From NCBI GenBank assembly GCA_963705885.1, contig OY970120.1, positions 3,162,001-3,226,000 of the forward strand: a DNA stretch of 64,000 nt, in the 5' to 3' direction. Within the stretch, counting starts at the first letter, position 1. Each line of letters opens with the position of its first letter. Below are positions 8,028 to 16,627 of the stretch, one piece after another. Made by a program: the position numbers and the translations under genes. The notes beneath the pieces are model-generated. The model was not told the origin of the DNA and made no database searches. It saw only the letters and a program-made list of their open reading frames with translations. This DNA comes from MFD01275-c22 sp963705885 (GTDB lineage: Bacteria > Actinomycetota > Actinomycetes > JACCUZ01).

Positions 8028-8753
8028 TCACGGCCCGGCCGGCACCTCCAGGCCGGCCGGGGCCTGCTCCCGCTGCGCCCCGGCCGCCGGGACCAGGCGG
8101 GTGCAGTCGTCGATGACGTCGGCCAGCAGCCGCCGCAGGACCCCCTCGGGGTCGGGGACGCAGGCCTCCGCGATCGCGTGCACGGCCGCGCGGACCGTGT
8201 TGGGCGCGGCGTGCCGGCGGAACCCCCGCACCGAGATGCCTGCCCGCCGGACGAACTCGTGGGCCCACTCGGCGGCCCGCGGGGCCGCGTCGAGGGCGGC
8301 CTGGCTGCCCTCCTCGAGCTCGGTGACCAGCCGCCCGTCGAGGCCGGCCAGCACGCAGTCGGCCGTGAGCACGGACACGGCCATGACGTTCTGCCGGTCC
8401 TCCGCGGCCACCGGCAGGGCCACCTGGGCGCAGCGCAGCGCGATGCGCGCGTCGACCCGCAGGTCGTCGCCGGTCAGCCCGACGACGGAGGGGATCATCA
8501 CGGCGAGGCGCTGCCGGTTGTCGTCGGACGTGCAGTCGTTGACGTGGCGCGCCAGCTCACCGAGCAGCGGGTGCGTGCACCGTGGATGGTCGCTCCAGCG
8601 CTCGCCCGCGAGCACGGAGGCCATCTCCATGAAGCAGGCGCCCTTGCGGCTGTTGCGGTGCTTGCCCCGGGAGAGCACCGGGAGCACGTCGGGCACGTCG
8701 AGCATCGTCGGCATGGCCGGCATCGTCGGCATGGTCGGCATCGCGTCGGTCAT
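8028..8753 (-). CDS. Conserved-looking protein of unknown function with Met-Pro-Thr repeats
   Basis: I do not recognise a named family for this 241-residue protein. The start is the ATG at 8753, preceded by AGGAG at 7 nt; a longer reading to 8819 lacks a site. Residues 4-17 are a low-complexity MPTMPTMPAMPTM run. Next come a basic GKHRNSRKGACFMEMASVLAGE block and WSDHPRCTHPLLGELARHVND, which look like a conserved folded core, and a mainly helical, alanine-rich C-terminal half with three scattered cysteines. No signal peptide or membrane segment is visible. It is divergent from the diguanylate cyclase gene (159 bp apart) and heads the PPOX-SDR run. Confidence 0.7.
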   Translation of the reverse strand: MTDAMPTMPTMPAMPTMLDVPDVLPVLSRGKHRNSRKGACFMEMASVLAGERWSDHPRCTHPLLGELARHVNDCTSDDNRQRLAVMIPSVVGLTGDDLRVDARIALRCAQVALPVAAEDRQNVMAVSVLTADCVLAGLDGRLVTELEEGSQAALDAAPRAAEWAHEFVRRAGISVRGFRRHAAPNTVRAAVHAIAEACVPDPEGVLRRLLADVIDDCTRLVPAAGAQREQAPAGLEVPAGP

Positions 8754-8912
8754 GGGCACTCCTGCGGGAACGGACCGGACCTCACGACCAGTCTGCGCCT
8801 CGACGGCGCCGAGCAACACCCCTCGGGCGCCCCTGATCGTTCAGGTCCCGTCCGGGGCAGCCGATGACGTCTCGGAGGGCCGAACCAGCGACACCTACCG
8901 AGAGGACCCGGC

Positions 8913-10331
8913 GTGCCCGGCGACGACCGCGAACAGACCCCTGCCCGCCCGCGGCGGGCGCGGGTGACCCGCACGGCCTTCACCCTTCTGGGTCTCTGGA
9001 TGCTGGGGCTCGGCCTGGCGGTGGGTGTCGTGTTCCCCTTCGCGCTGCCGCCGCTCGGGATCCCGCGGGACCTGACCCTGCGGCCCACCTTCTTCGCGGC
9101 CACGCTGGCCGCCGGCCTGCTGCTGGCGGCGATGAACCACCAGCTCGCCCGCCGGGTCGTGGGCAGCCGCGTGCGGACCCTGTCCGGCCAGATGACCCAC
9201 GTGGCCGAGGTCATCTCGGACGCCACCTACTCGGGCGACTGGGGACGCTGCAGCCCCGAGGAGTGCCATCTCGACGTCGACTCCGAGGACGACCTGGGTG
9301 ACGCGGCCGCGTCGTTCAACGACCTGGTCACCGCCCTCGCGTCGTCGCGGCAGGTCCAGCACGCCCTCTCGGAGCACAGCCGCACGCTCTCCGAGCACCT
9401 CGAGCTCTCGGAGTTCGCCGAGGCGGCCCTCGCGAGCTTCCTGACGGCCGGTGGCGCCGACGCCGGTGGCTTCTGCGTCGTCCGCGAGGGCGACCTCGAG
9501 GTGGCGGCCGCCCACCGCCTCGACGCGGAGGAGCTCACGCGCAACGCCACCGTGCGGTCGACGATGAGCTCCGGCCGCGCCCTCTGGGTCGACGTTCCCG
9601 CCGGCCTGTCGATCGACGCCGGAGCACTGGAGTTCCGGCCCGCAGCGGTCGGCATCCTGCCGATCACCTTCCGTGCCGTGCCCGTCGGCGTGCTGGTGCT
9701 GGCCTTCGCCCGGACCCCTGCCCCTGACACCACGCGCCTCGTCGAGGCCTTCCGCACCTCGACCGGCGTGGCGTTGAACAACGCCCTCTCGCACGAGCGG
9801 TTCCAGCGCCTCGCGGCGGTCGACCCCCTGACGGGTGCCTACAACCGGCGCTTCGGGCTCGCCCGCCTCCACGAGGAGTGGGCGCGGTCCGTGCGGTCCG
9901 AGGTGCCGCTGGGGCTCATCGGCTTCGACCTCGACCACTTCAAGACGGTCAACGACACCTACGGCCACCTCGCCGGCGACCGGGTGCTGCGTGACGCCTC
10001 GAACGCCGCGCGGCTGGTGATCCGCGAGGGTGACGTGCTCGTGCGCACCGGCGGCGAGGAGTTCCTCGTCGTCCTGCCCGGCGCGGGACCGGACGACGTC
10101 TCCGCGGTCGCGGAGCGCATCCGCCGGGCGATCGGGGCGATCTCGGTCGCGAGCGGCGACAGCCTCGTCCGGGTCACCGTCAGCCTCGGGGCAGCCTCGG
10201 TGCCCAGCACGCCCGCCGACACGCCGGACGACCTCGTCGCCCTCGTCGACGAGTCGCTCTACGAGGCCAAGGCCGCCGGGCGGGACCGGCTCGTCATGTC
10301 CTCCGGACGGAGCGTGCCCAGCACGGCCTGA
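8913..10331 (+). CDS. Membrane-anchored diguanylate cyclase (GGEEF)
   Basis: A 472-residue c-di-GMP synthase. Two membrane segments (about 21-44 and 57-77) are followed by a HAMP-like/coiled linker, a GAF-like sensory region (about 165-290) and a GGDEF domain (about 300-465). The active-site signature is GGEEF (380-384), and DLDHFKTVNDTYGHLAGD is intact. An RxxD inhibitory site (REGD, 371-374) lies exactly five residues before GGEEF, so product feedback inhibition is expected. The GTG start has GAGAGGA upstream. The enzyme is likely active. The signal sensed by its central region is unknown. Confidence 0.9.
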   Translation: MPGDDREQTPARPRRARVTRTAFTLLGLWMLGLGLAVGVVFPFALPPLGIPRDLTLRPTFFAATLAAGLLLAAMNHQLARRVVGSRVRTLSGQMTHVAEVISDATYSGDWGRCSPEECHLDVDSEDDLGDAAASFNDLVTALASSRQVQHALSEHSRTLSEHLELSEFAEAALASFLTAGGADAGGFCVVREGDLEVAAAHRLDAEELTRNATVRSTMSSGRALWVDVPAGLSIDAGALEFRPAAVGILPITFRAVPVGVLVLAFARTPAPDTTRLVEAFRTSTGVALNNALSHERFQRLAAVDPLTGAYNRRFGLARLHEEWARSVRSEVPLGLIGFDLDHFKTVNDTYGHLAGDRVLRDASNAARLVIREGDVLVRTGGEEFLVVLPGAGPDDVSAVAERIRRAIGAISVASGDSLVRVTVSLGAASVPSTPADTPDDLVALVDESLYEAKAAGRDRLVMSSGRSVPSTA

Positions 10332-10343
10332 CGACCGGGGCCG

Positions 10344-12698
10344 TCAGCGCGCGCTCCGCACCGCGCGCCGCAGCAGCCAGGCGGCCGAGTCGATGACCAG
10401 CGCCATCCAGCGCAGCCGGCTGTTCAGCTCGCGGTAGACCGGGGAGAGCTTGGCCCGGATCGCGGCCGTCTCGCCCGCGTAGGCCGCTGCGCCGGTCGCT
10501 CCGGCGGCGACCTTCGCCGCGATCGCGTGGTACTCCTGCCAGAGGTCGACGTACGGCGCCAGGTGCGCCTGGCCGCCCCACTGCAGCCGAGGGAACTCCC
10601 GGTCGTGCCGGGCGAGCTCGGCGACGTAGGCCTCGTAGGCGAAGTGCCGGCCGGCGCTGGTCAGCCCGGTGCGGCGGACGTACGTCTCGTTCGCGGTCTG
10701 CGGGTCGCCGGCCTCGAGGGCCTGCACGGCCAGGTGCATGCGGGTGGCGTCGCGCTGCACCTGCTGGTGCGGGAACACGTACTGGTCGAAGACGTCGAGC
10801 GCGACGAGCCGGGTCAGGATCAGTCGCTCGGCGGCCATCATCAGCCGACCGACGGTGTGCGGCGATCGGACCCGGCCGGACGACAGGCGTCCGTCCAGCG
10901 CCTCCGCCGCCGCCGTGAACCGGTCGACGGCGTCCTCCAGCCGGGAGACCGACCGGCGGCGGACACCTGGCAGCTGGGCGAGACCGACGCCCGGCTCGGC
11001 CTCGTAGGCGACGCGGGCCGCAGCCTCCGTCGCGCGCGCGACGAAGTCCAGGATGGGCAGGTCGGCCCGGTCGTGGTCGACCCAGATGTCGTTGACGACC
11101 TGGAGGTTCAGCGCCAGGTAGGGGATGTCGACGTTGGAGACCACGTCGTAGTTCGTGTGGTAGTTGCGGGTGAGGTACTGCGTGCCCACGGTGTTGAAGT
11201 AGAGACCCGGGATGCCGGCCGCGGTCAGCGTGAAGTGGTCGGCGTTGGCCCAGACGACGTTCTGCGACAGGGTGCCGAAGGGCGTGCGGGCGGGGTCGCT
11301 CTCGAGCTTCTCCACGGCGTGGGCGAGCAGCTCGGAGTGGGTGCGGACGAGCAGCCGCTCCCCCGGGTCGCCGGTGCCGAGCAGCTCGAAGTCCAGGCTC
11401 AGGATCGCCGTGCGGCCCCACTCGGGTCGCTGGTGGGTGACGGCGTACCAGCATCCGATCAGCCACTCGTAGTAGGAGTCGGTGTAGCCGTACTCCTCGT
11501 TGGTGCTGGCGAGGAACAGCAGCGTGCGGCGCGGCCGGAAGCCGGTGTCGCGGATCGCCTTGGCGATGCCGAGCATGCCCGCGACGGCCGTCGCGTCGTC
11601 GGCCGCCCCGCGGAACCACGCGTCGTGGTGGCCGGTGAAGATGATGACCTCGTCGGAGCGGTCGGTGCCCTTGACCGCGCCGAGCACGTTGTAGCCGACG
11701 CCGCCGTCCTCCGCTCGCGTCAGCTCGACGTCGGAGGTGAGGGTGACCGTCGTCGGACCCGTCCGGGCCCGCGACAGCAGGTCGTTGGCCGCGTCGCGGG
11801 TGACGAAGACGAACGGCACCCAGTCGTCGTCGTAGGTGCCGTCGAAGCTGAGCAGCCCGTCGTCGCGCTTGTTGTAGAACGCGCCGCTCTCGGTCGTGCC
11901 GGTGTAGAAGACGACGGCCCGCGCACCCTCGATCGTCGCCTGGTGGCCGTGGCGGTTGACCCAGAAGTCGCCGAACGCCCAGTCGACCAGCACGATCTTG
12001 CCGGTCGCGTCGAGCCCCTCGTAGTCGACCGCCCGGCCGAGGCCGACGTCGAGCAGCTCGGCGGTGATGCCGCCCGCCGCGGTCCCGGGGACGCCTCCCC
12101 ACGAGCTCGCGGCGTACGTCGGCCCGCCGGCTACGGCGACGGACGCGCCGCGGAACACCCACCGGTCGATGGGGACCGGCAGCTCGGCGACCTGGGTCAG
12201 GCCGAGCCGCCGCATCTCCCGCGCGATCCAGTGGGCGGCCGCCACGTTGGCCGGCGAGCCGCCGGGACGCCAGCCGTCGGGGGTGTCGCCGAAGGACGTC
12301 ACGCGCTCGGTGACCTGACGCAGGTAGCCGACGTCGAGCGCCTCGTTGAGGTCGGCTGCGTCCCCGCGCCACCGGGCGTGGTGCCTCGGGCGCCGACCGC
12401 GCCCGTCGTGCGCAGCAGCGGCGGGCCCGCGTGCCAGGTTCGAGCCGGCCAGCCCCGCCGCGAGCCCGGCCGCACCGGTGGCGAGCACCCGGCGACGGGA
12501 CAGCCGGGCCGTCAGGTGCTCGCGCACGGCCGCCGCGACGGCCGGCGGCTCGCCGAGGTCCGCGGGGTCCGGGGCGTCCGTCCCGTGGCCGAGGACCAGG
12601 CTCGGGTCGGGGACGTCACGCAGCGCCCACCAGCGAGCGCCGACAGCGGCTGAGCCGGGCCCGCGGGTCTCGTCCTGTGCCGGTTCGCGCTCGCGCAT
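10344..12698 (-). CDS. Tat-exported M28-family metallopeptidase (carboxypeptidase II / transferrin-receptor-like)
   Basis: A 784-residue M28 peptidase. The start is the ATG at 12698, with GGAGG 5 nt upstream; a longer reading exists to 12767. A twin-arginine signal (SRRRVLATG then an Ala/Gly-rich hydrophobic core ending PAAAAHD) begins only after about 66 residues, an unusually long n-region. A PA-type insert precedes the catalytic domain. Metal and catalytic residues are visible in TGHHDAWFRGAADDATAV, STNEEYGYTD, LSLDFELLG and NYHTNYD. The C-terminal helical region (~450-784) resembles the dimerisation domain of glutamate carboxypeptidase II-type proteins. Extracytoplasmic peptide trimming is the likely role; the substrate is unknown. 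Confidence 0.85.
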   Translation of the reverse strand: MREREPAQDETRGPGSAAVGARWWALRDVPDPSLVLGHGTDAPDPADLGEPPAVAAAVREHLTARLSRRRVLATGAAGLAAGLAGSNLARGPAAAAHDGRGRRPRHHARWRGDAADLNEALDVGYLRQVTERVTSFGDTPDGWRPGGSPANVAAAHWIAREMRRLGLTQVAELPVPIDRWVFRGASVAVAGGPTYAASSWGGVPGTAAGGITAELLDVGLGRAVDYEGLDATGKIVLVDWAFGDFWVNRHGHQATIEGARAVVFYTGTTESGAFYNKRDDGLLSFDGTYDDDWVPFVFVTRDAANDLLSRARTGPTTVTLTSDVELTRAEDGGVGYNVLGAVKGTDRSDEVIIFTGHHDAWFRGAADDATAVAGMLGIAKAIRDTGFRPRRTLLFLASTNEEYGYTDSYYEWLIGCWYAVTHQRPEWGRTAILSLDFELLGTGDPGERLLVRTHSELLAHAVEKLESDPARTPFGTLSQNVVWANADHFTLTAAGIPGLYFNTVGTQYLTRNYHTNYDVVSNVDIPYLALNLQVVNDIWVDHDRADLPILDFVARATEAAARVAYEAEPGVGLAQLPGVRRRSVSRLEDAVDRFTAAAEALDGRLSSGRVRSPHTVGRLMMAAERLILTRLVALDVFDQYVFPHQQVQRDATRMHLAVQALEAGDPQTANETYVRRTGLTSAGRHFAYEAYVAELARHDREFPRLQWGGQAHLAPYVDLWQEYHAIAAKVAAGATGAAAYAGETAAIRAKLSPVYRELNSRLRWMALVIDSAAWLLRRAVRSAR

Positions 12699-12925
12699 GA
12701 CTGCCTCCGGTCCGCTGCCAGGAGGTCGCCGCTCGGCTCGGACGCCGGGGCGGCTGGCGCCCGGCACGTCAGTCCCGGACGCTAGACCGGGCCCCGATGG
12801 CGGTCAACGTGCCGTCGCGCGAGGGCCTCCGTGAACCGAGCGGACCGCCCGGGCGTCCTTACCGCATGAACAGTGGGGGTCGCGGCGACTTGCACGCCGC
12901 GCGCAGCACCGGAACAGTGCACCCA

Positions 12926-14491
12926 ATGCCGCGGCCCCGATCTCGCCTCATGGTCGCGGTCTCGGTGACGGCGGTCCTGGCGGTCAGCGGGTTCGCCGCT
13001 CCCTCCGGGGCCGGCTCGTCCACGACGCGACCCGAGCGGTCGCCTCGCGTCGCCGACGCCGTCCCCGCCCAGCCCGTCGTGACCGCGGCCGCGCCTCTGC
13101 CGTCGCGGCCGCGGGGTAGGCGCCCGAACATCGTGATGGTCATGGCCGACGACCTGTCCGGCGACCTGCTGCGGTTCATGCCGACCGTCAGCGCGATGGC
13201 CCGCGACGGGGCGAGCTTCACCAGGTACTACGTCGCCAACTCGCTGTGCTGCCCGTCACGGGCGACGATCCTCACCGGTCGCTACCCGCACAGCACCGGC
13301 GTGCTCGCCAACGACGGACCGCGCGGCGGCTACGACCAGTTCCGCGGAAAGGGCGAGCGACGGACGTTCGCGACGGCCCTGGACGCGGCCGGCTACCGCA
13401 CGGGCATGATCGGCAAGCACATGAACAAGTACCGCGTGAGCCACCGGGCCGATGCGGCACCGGTCCCGCCCGGGTGGGACGAGTGGTTCGTCACCGGCGG
13501 GTCCGGCTACCGGCAGTACGACTACCTCGTCAACGAGAACGGCCGGATGCGCCACTACGGCACCGGCCCGCGCAACTACGGCACCGACGTGATGAGCCGC
13601 ACCGCGCAGCGGTTCATCGCGCGAGCCGCACGTCACGAGTCACCGTTCTTCCTCGAGGTCGCACCCTTCTCGCCGCACGAACCGGCCACCCCGGCCGACC
13701 GGCATCTCGACGACTTCCCCGGGCTGCTCGCGCCGCGGAGCCCGACCTTCAACTGGCCCAACCTCAACGCGCCGCGGTGGCTGGCCGAGAAGACGACGCT
13801 CGACACGTTCTCGCTGGCGGAGCTCGACGCGGAGTACCGCCGGCGCGCGCAGTCCGCGGCCACGATCGACGACCTCGTCGCGGACGTGCAGCGCGCGCTG
13901 CGCCGCTCCGGCGTCGCCCGCAACACCTACCTGGTGTTCACCTCGGACAACGGCTACCACCTGGGCGAGCACGGCCTGCCCGCGGGGAAGCGGACGGCCT
14001 TCGACTCCGACATCAGGGTCCCGCTCGTGGTCACCGGACCCGACGTCCCCGCCGGAACCAGGGTCCGGGCCCTCGCGTCGAGCATCGACCTGGCCCCGAC
14101 GTTCCAGGCGCTGGGCCGCGCGCGCATCTCGCCCGGGGTGCAGGGGCGCAGCCTCGTGGGGTGGCTCACCGGCCGACCGCCGGCGACCTGGCGGACCGGC
14201 GTCCTCGTCGACTACCTCGACGCGAAGATGTACCTCGGCGACCCCGACCGCCCCCCGCAGCGTTTCGGATCGCCGCCTCGCTACCGGGCGCTGCGGACGA
14301 GGCACACCGTTTGGGTCAGGTACCTCAACGGCCAGCGGGAGCACTACGACCTGCGACGCGACCCCTACCAGATGGTCAACACCGCGCACCTGGTGTCGCC
14401 CAGGCGTGCCCGGGCGTACGACCAGCAGCTGCGCGCTCTGGCCCGCTGCCACGACGGCGCGAGCTGCCGCCTGGCCGACCGGCTGCGCTGA
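12926..14491 (+). CDS. Secreted type I sulfatase (arylsulfatase family)
   Basis: A 521-residue sulfatase hydrolysing a sulfate ester outside the membrane. The ATG at 12926 gives a short basic n-region and a Sec-type hydrophobic stretch; in-frame ATGs at 12866 and 12797 are less attractive. The metal-binding NIVMVMADDLSGD is followed by CCPSRATILTGRYPH, which carries the C-x-P-S-R motif whose first cysteine is converted to formylglycine by a sulfatase-maturing enzyme (not in this window). GMIGKHMNKY and TSDNGYHLGEHG are further active-site blocks. It resembles N-acetylglucosamine-6-sulfatase-type proteins, but the natural substrate is unknown. Confidence 0.88.
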   Translation: MPRPRSRLMVAVSVTAVLAVSGFAAPSGAGSSTTRPERSPRVADAVPAQPVVTAAAPLPSRPRGRRPNIVMVMADDLSGDLLRFMPTVSAMARDGASFTRYYVANSLCCPSRATILTGRYPHSTGVLANDGPRGGYDQFRGKGERRTFATALDAAGYRTGMIGKHMNKYRVSHRADAAPVPPGWDEWFVTGGSGYRQYDYLVNENGRMRHYGTGPRNYGTDVMSRTAQRFIARAARHESPFFLEVAPFSPHEPATPADRHLDDFPGLLAPRSPTFNWPNLNAPRWLAEKTTLDTFSLAELDAEYRRRAQSAATIDDLVADVQRALRRSGVARNTYLVFTSDNGYHLGEHGLPAGKRTAFDSDIRVPLVVTGPDVPAGTRVRALASSIDLAPTFQALGRARISPGVQGRSLVGWLTGRPPATWRTGVLVDYLDAKMYLGDPDRPPQRFGSPPRYRALRTRHTVWVRYLNGQREHYDLRRDPYQMVNTAHLVSPRRARAYDQQLRALARCHDGASCRLADRLR

Positions 14492-14528
14492 CGGTCCGTC
14501 GCCGCCGTGCACGCCGTACGGTGCAGGG

Positions 14529-15200
14529 ATGCGCATCGCCGTCGCCGGAGCCCACGGACAGATAGCCCGCAGGCTCGCAGGCCTGCTCACCGGCGGAGGC
14601 GACACCGTGGTGGGCCTGGTGCGCAACCCGGACCACCGCGCCGATCTGGAGGCGCACGGCGTCGAGCCGGTCGTCCTCGACCTCGAAGGAGCGGCGGCGG
14701 GCGATGTGGCCGCCGCCGTCGGCGGCTCGGACGCGGTGGTCTTCGCCGCCGGTGCCGGCCCCGGGAGCGGCGTCGCGCGCAAGGACACGGTGGACCGCGC
14801 CGCTGCGGCACTGCTCGCCGACGCCGCCGAGCGGGCGGGTGTGCGCCGGTACGTGCTGGTGTCCTCGATGGGGGTCGACGCCGTGCGGGACGGCGCGACA
14901 CCCGACGGGACCGACGAGACCTTCGTGGCCTACCTGCGGGCGAAGCTGGCGGCCGAGGAGGACCTGACGGCACGGGACCTCGACTGGACGGTGCTGCGTC
15001 CCGGGGGGTTGACCGACGGCCCCGGCACCGGCCGGGTCTCCCTTGCCGAGCGCGTCGGGCGCGGCCAGGTCCCCCGCGACGACGTCGCGGCAGTGCTGGT
15101 CGCCCTGCTCCGCGAGCCGGCGTCGTCGGGGATGGTGCTCGAGCTCGTCGGCGGCGACACACCCATCGACGCGGCCGTGCATCGGCTCGTCGGCGGGTAG
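14529..15200 (+). CDS. NAD(P)-binding atypical SDR
   Basis: A 223-residue Rossmann protein with AVAGAHGQIARRLAGLL at the N-terminus (GxxGxxxR form, NADP-preferring) and VSSMGVDAV plus YLRAKLAAEE in the middle, which supply the usual Ser and Lys positions of this family. Members act as reductases, epimerases or non-catalytic redox sensors; nothing here picks between them. The ATG at 14529 lies 37 bp after the sulfatase stop. A hairpin separates it from the convergent gene. Confidence 0.8.
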   Translation: MRIAVAGAHGQIARRLAGLLTGGGDTVVGLVRNPDHRADLEAHGVEPVVLDLEGAAAGDVAAAVGGSDAVVFAAGAGPGSGVARKDTVDRAAAALLADAAERAGVRRYVLVSSMGVDAVRDGATPDGTDETFVAYLRAKLAAEEDLTARDLDWTVLRPGGLTDGPGTGRVSLAERVGRGQVPRDDVAAVLVALLREPASSGMVLELVGGDTPIDAAVHRLVGG

Positions 15201-15217
15201 CCGAGGGTCGTGCGCGG

Positions 15218-15250
15218 ACGCCCCGGCCGGCTGCGCGCCGACCGGGGCGT
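15218..15250. terminator. Bidirectional hairpin between convergent genes
   Basis: Arms ACGCCCCGG and CCGGGGCGT with a 15-nt loop lie between the ends of the SDR gene (15200) and the minus-strand small secreted protein (15266). The position fits a shared terminator. Confidence 0.5.
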
Positions 15251-15265
15251 TGTCCGCTGCGCGGG

Positions 15266-15649
15266 CTAGGCGGCCACCGGCCGTCGGCCCGGGACGTGCA
15301 CCCTGCGCAGGCCGATCGTCGCACCGGCCCCTGCGGCCAGCCCGCCGAGCGTCAGCAGCGTGACGACGGACACGGGCACGCCGTCGTCGCCTGTGCGGGC
15401 CGGGGCGACCGGTGAGGTCACCTGACCGGCGCCGCTCCGGGCCTCTCGCGCCGCGGCGTCGAGCCGGTCCAGGTAGAGCTCGAGCTCCAGCTCCCGAGCG
15501 GTGCGGGCGCCGACGTCGCGCTCGGAGGACGAGACGGCGGCATCGGCGACGCCGACCGGCTCGGCCGAGGCCGTCGGGGTGAGCAGCAACGGCGACACCG
15601 ACAGGGTGAGGGCCGCGGCCGCGACAGCGGATCGTGTGGTGGTGCTCAT
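15266..15649 (-). CDS. Small exported protein with C-terminal membrane segment (function unknown)
   Basis: A 127-residue protein not recognised as a named family. Residues 1-29 are a clear Sec signal peptide ending in TASAEP. The middle is a charged helical stretch (SSSERDVGARTARELELE and following). Residues ~95-115 are hydrophobic (VVTLLTLGGLAAGAGATIGL) and followed by basic residues, like a C-terminal anchor. An excellent AAGGAG lies 8 nt before the ATG at 15649. It is 30 bp downstream of the methyltransferase gene, so the two probably form an operon. Confidence 0.65.
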   Translation of the reverse strand: MSTTTRSAVAAAALTLSVSPLLLTPTASAEPVGVADAAVSSSERDVGARTARELELELYLDRLDAAAREARSGAGQVTSPVAPARTGDDGVPVSVVTLLTLGGLAAGAGATIGLRRVHVPGRRPVAA

Positions 15650-15679
15650 GATGGTTCTCCTTCGTGATCGTGATGTGCG

Positions 15680-16519
15680 TCAGGCGGCCCGGCGGGCCGT
15701 CAGCAGGAGGTACTCCCAGTTCATCGCCAGACCGGCACCGCCGGTGTGGTGACGCCGGGCGAGGTCCGCGAGGTCGGCGTCGAGTGCCGCGACCCGGTCG
15801 GGGTCGGCGGCGATCGCCTTGTAGGTCGCGATGGTCGGCCCGTAGCAGGCCTTGAAGAAGTCCCGGAAGTCCTCGGGCGCGGTGAAGCGGTCGACCCGGA
15901 CGGTCTGCCGGGTGGCCGAGACGACCTCCGCCCGGTCGCCGAGCAGGCCGCGGACGTGGTCCTCGCTCCCCCACAGCGGCGGAGGCTGCGCGCCGGGCGG
16001 AGGCGCCGGGGCGTACGGCTTCATCGTGGCGAACATCTGGCCGATGAAACCCTCCGGCGTCCAGCTGAGCAGGCCGATCGTGCCGCCCGGTCGCGTGACG
16101 CGGACCAGCTCGTCGGCGCTCGCCTGGTGGTGCGGCGCGAACATGACTCCGACGCAGGAGAGCACCGCGTCGAACTCGGCGTCACCGAACGGCATCGCCT
16201 CGGCGTCGGCGACGCGCCACTCGAGGTCGGCGCCGGCCTCGGCGGCCAGCAGGCGCCCCGTGTCGAGCAGCTCGGGCGTGAGGTCGCTCGCGACTACGGC
16301 CGCTCCGGCCAGCGCAGCGGGGATGGCCGCGTTGCCGCTGCCGGCCCCCACGTCGAGCACCGTCTGCCCGGGCCGGATGTTGCTCGCCTCGACGAGGATC
16401 GGCCCCAGCTCGGGGATGACCGTGGTGGCCACGGCGGGATAGTCGCCCAGCGCCCACATGGCGCGGTGCCGGGCCTTGAGCTCGCGGTCGGCGTCGACCG
16501 CGTGGATGGTGTCGGTCAC
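15680..16519 (-). CDS. Class I SAM-dependent methyltransferase
   Basis: A 279-residue methyltransferase of the UbiE/Methyltransf_11 type. Motif I is VLDVGAGSGNAAIPAA, motif II is in DAEFDAVLSCVGVMFAPH, and VTRPGGTIGLLSW is the post-II block. The substrate is not evident. The GTG at 16519 was chosen because the conserved region starts soon after and GGAAAGG lies about 10 nt upstream. It is divergent from a large LuxR-HTH ATPase gene with 108 bp between them, an arrangement that suggests control by that regulator. Confidence 0.85.
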   Translation of the reverse strand: MTDTIHAVDADRELKARHRAMWALGDYPAVATTVIPELGPILVEASNIRPGQTVLDVGAGSGNAAIPAALAGAAVVASDLTPELLDTGRLLAAEAGADLEWRVADAEAMPFGDAEFDAVLSCVGVMFAPHHQASADELVRVTRPGGTIGLLSWTPEGFIGQMFATMKPYAPAPPPGAQPPPLWGSEDHVRGLLGDRAEVVSATRQTVRVDRFTAPEDFRDFFKACYGPTIATYKAIAADPDRVAALDADLADLARRHHTGGAGLAMNWEYLLLTARRAA

Positions 16520-16587
16520 TGTCGTGAACCTTTCCGTGATGGACGGGTGTACGACCGCTACGGTGCCTGCGCGGTGGCGGGGAGACA

Positions 16588-16604
16588 TCCGTGCCACACA
16601 CGGA
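16588..16604. promoter_or_regulatory. Palindrome in the methyltransferase/LuxR-ATPase divergent promoter
   Basis: TCCGTG and CACGGA arms separated by 5 bp, midway in the 108-bp divergent intergenic region and about 23 bp before the LuxR-type start. It is the most obvious dyad there and a candidate operator; nothing else supports it. Confidence 0.3.
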
Positions 16605-16627
16605 GATCCGGTGGTAGCAATGTCCTC

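Noticed and set aside
8684..8745. Short repeats of GGCATCGTC/GGCATGGTC as a CRISPR-like or regulatory repeat
   Set aside because: They are simply the coding sequence of the Met-Pro-Thr repeats in the unknown protein.
10527..12653. 708-residue plus-strand frame
   Set aside because: Antisense shadow of the M28 peptidase; Val/Arg/Gly-rich with no motif.
12699..12925. Possible N-terminal extensions of the sulfatase (ATG 12797, 12866)
   Set aside because: The 12926 start gives a conventional signal peptide; the longer forms precede it with unlikely sequence.
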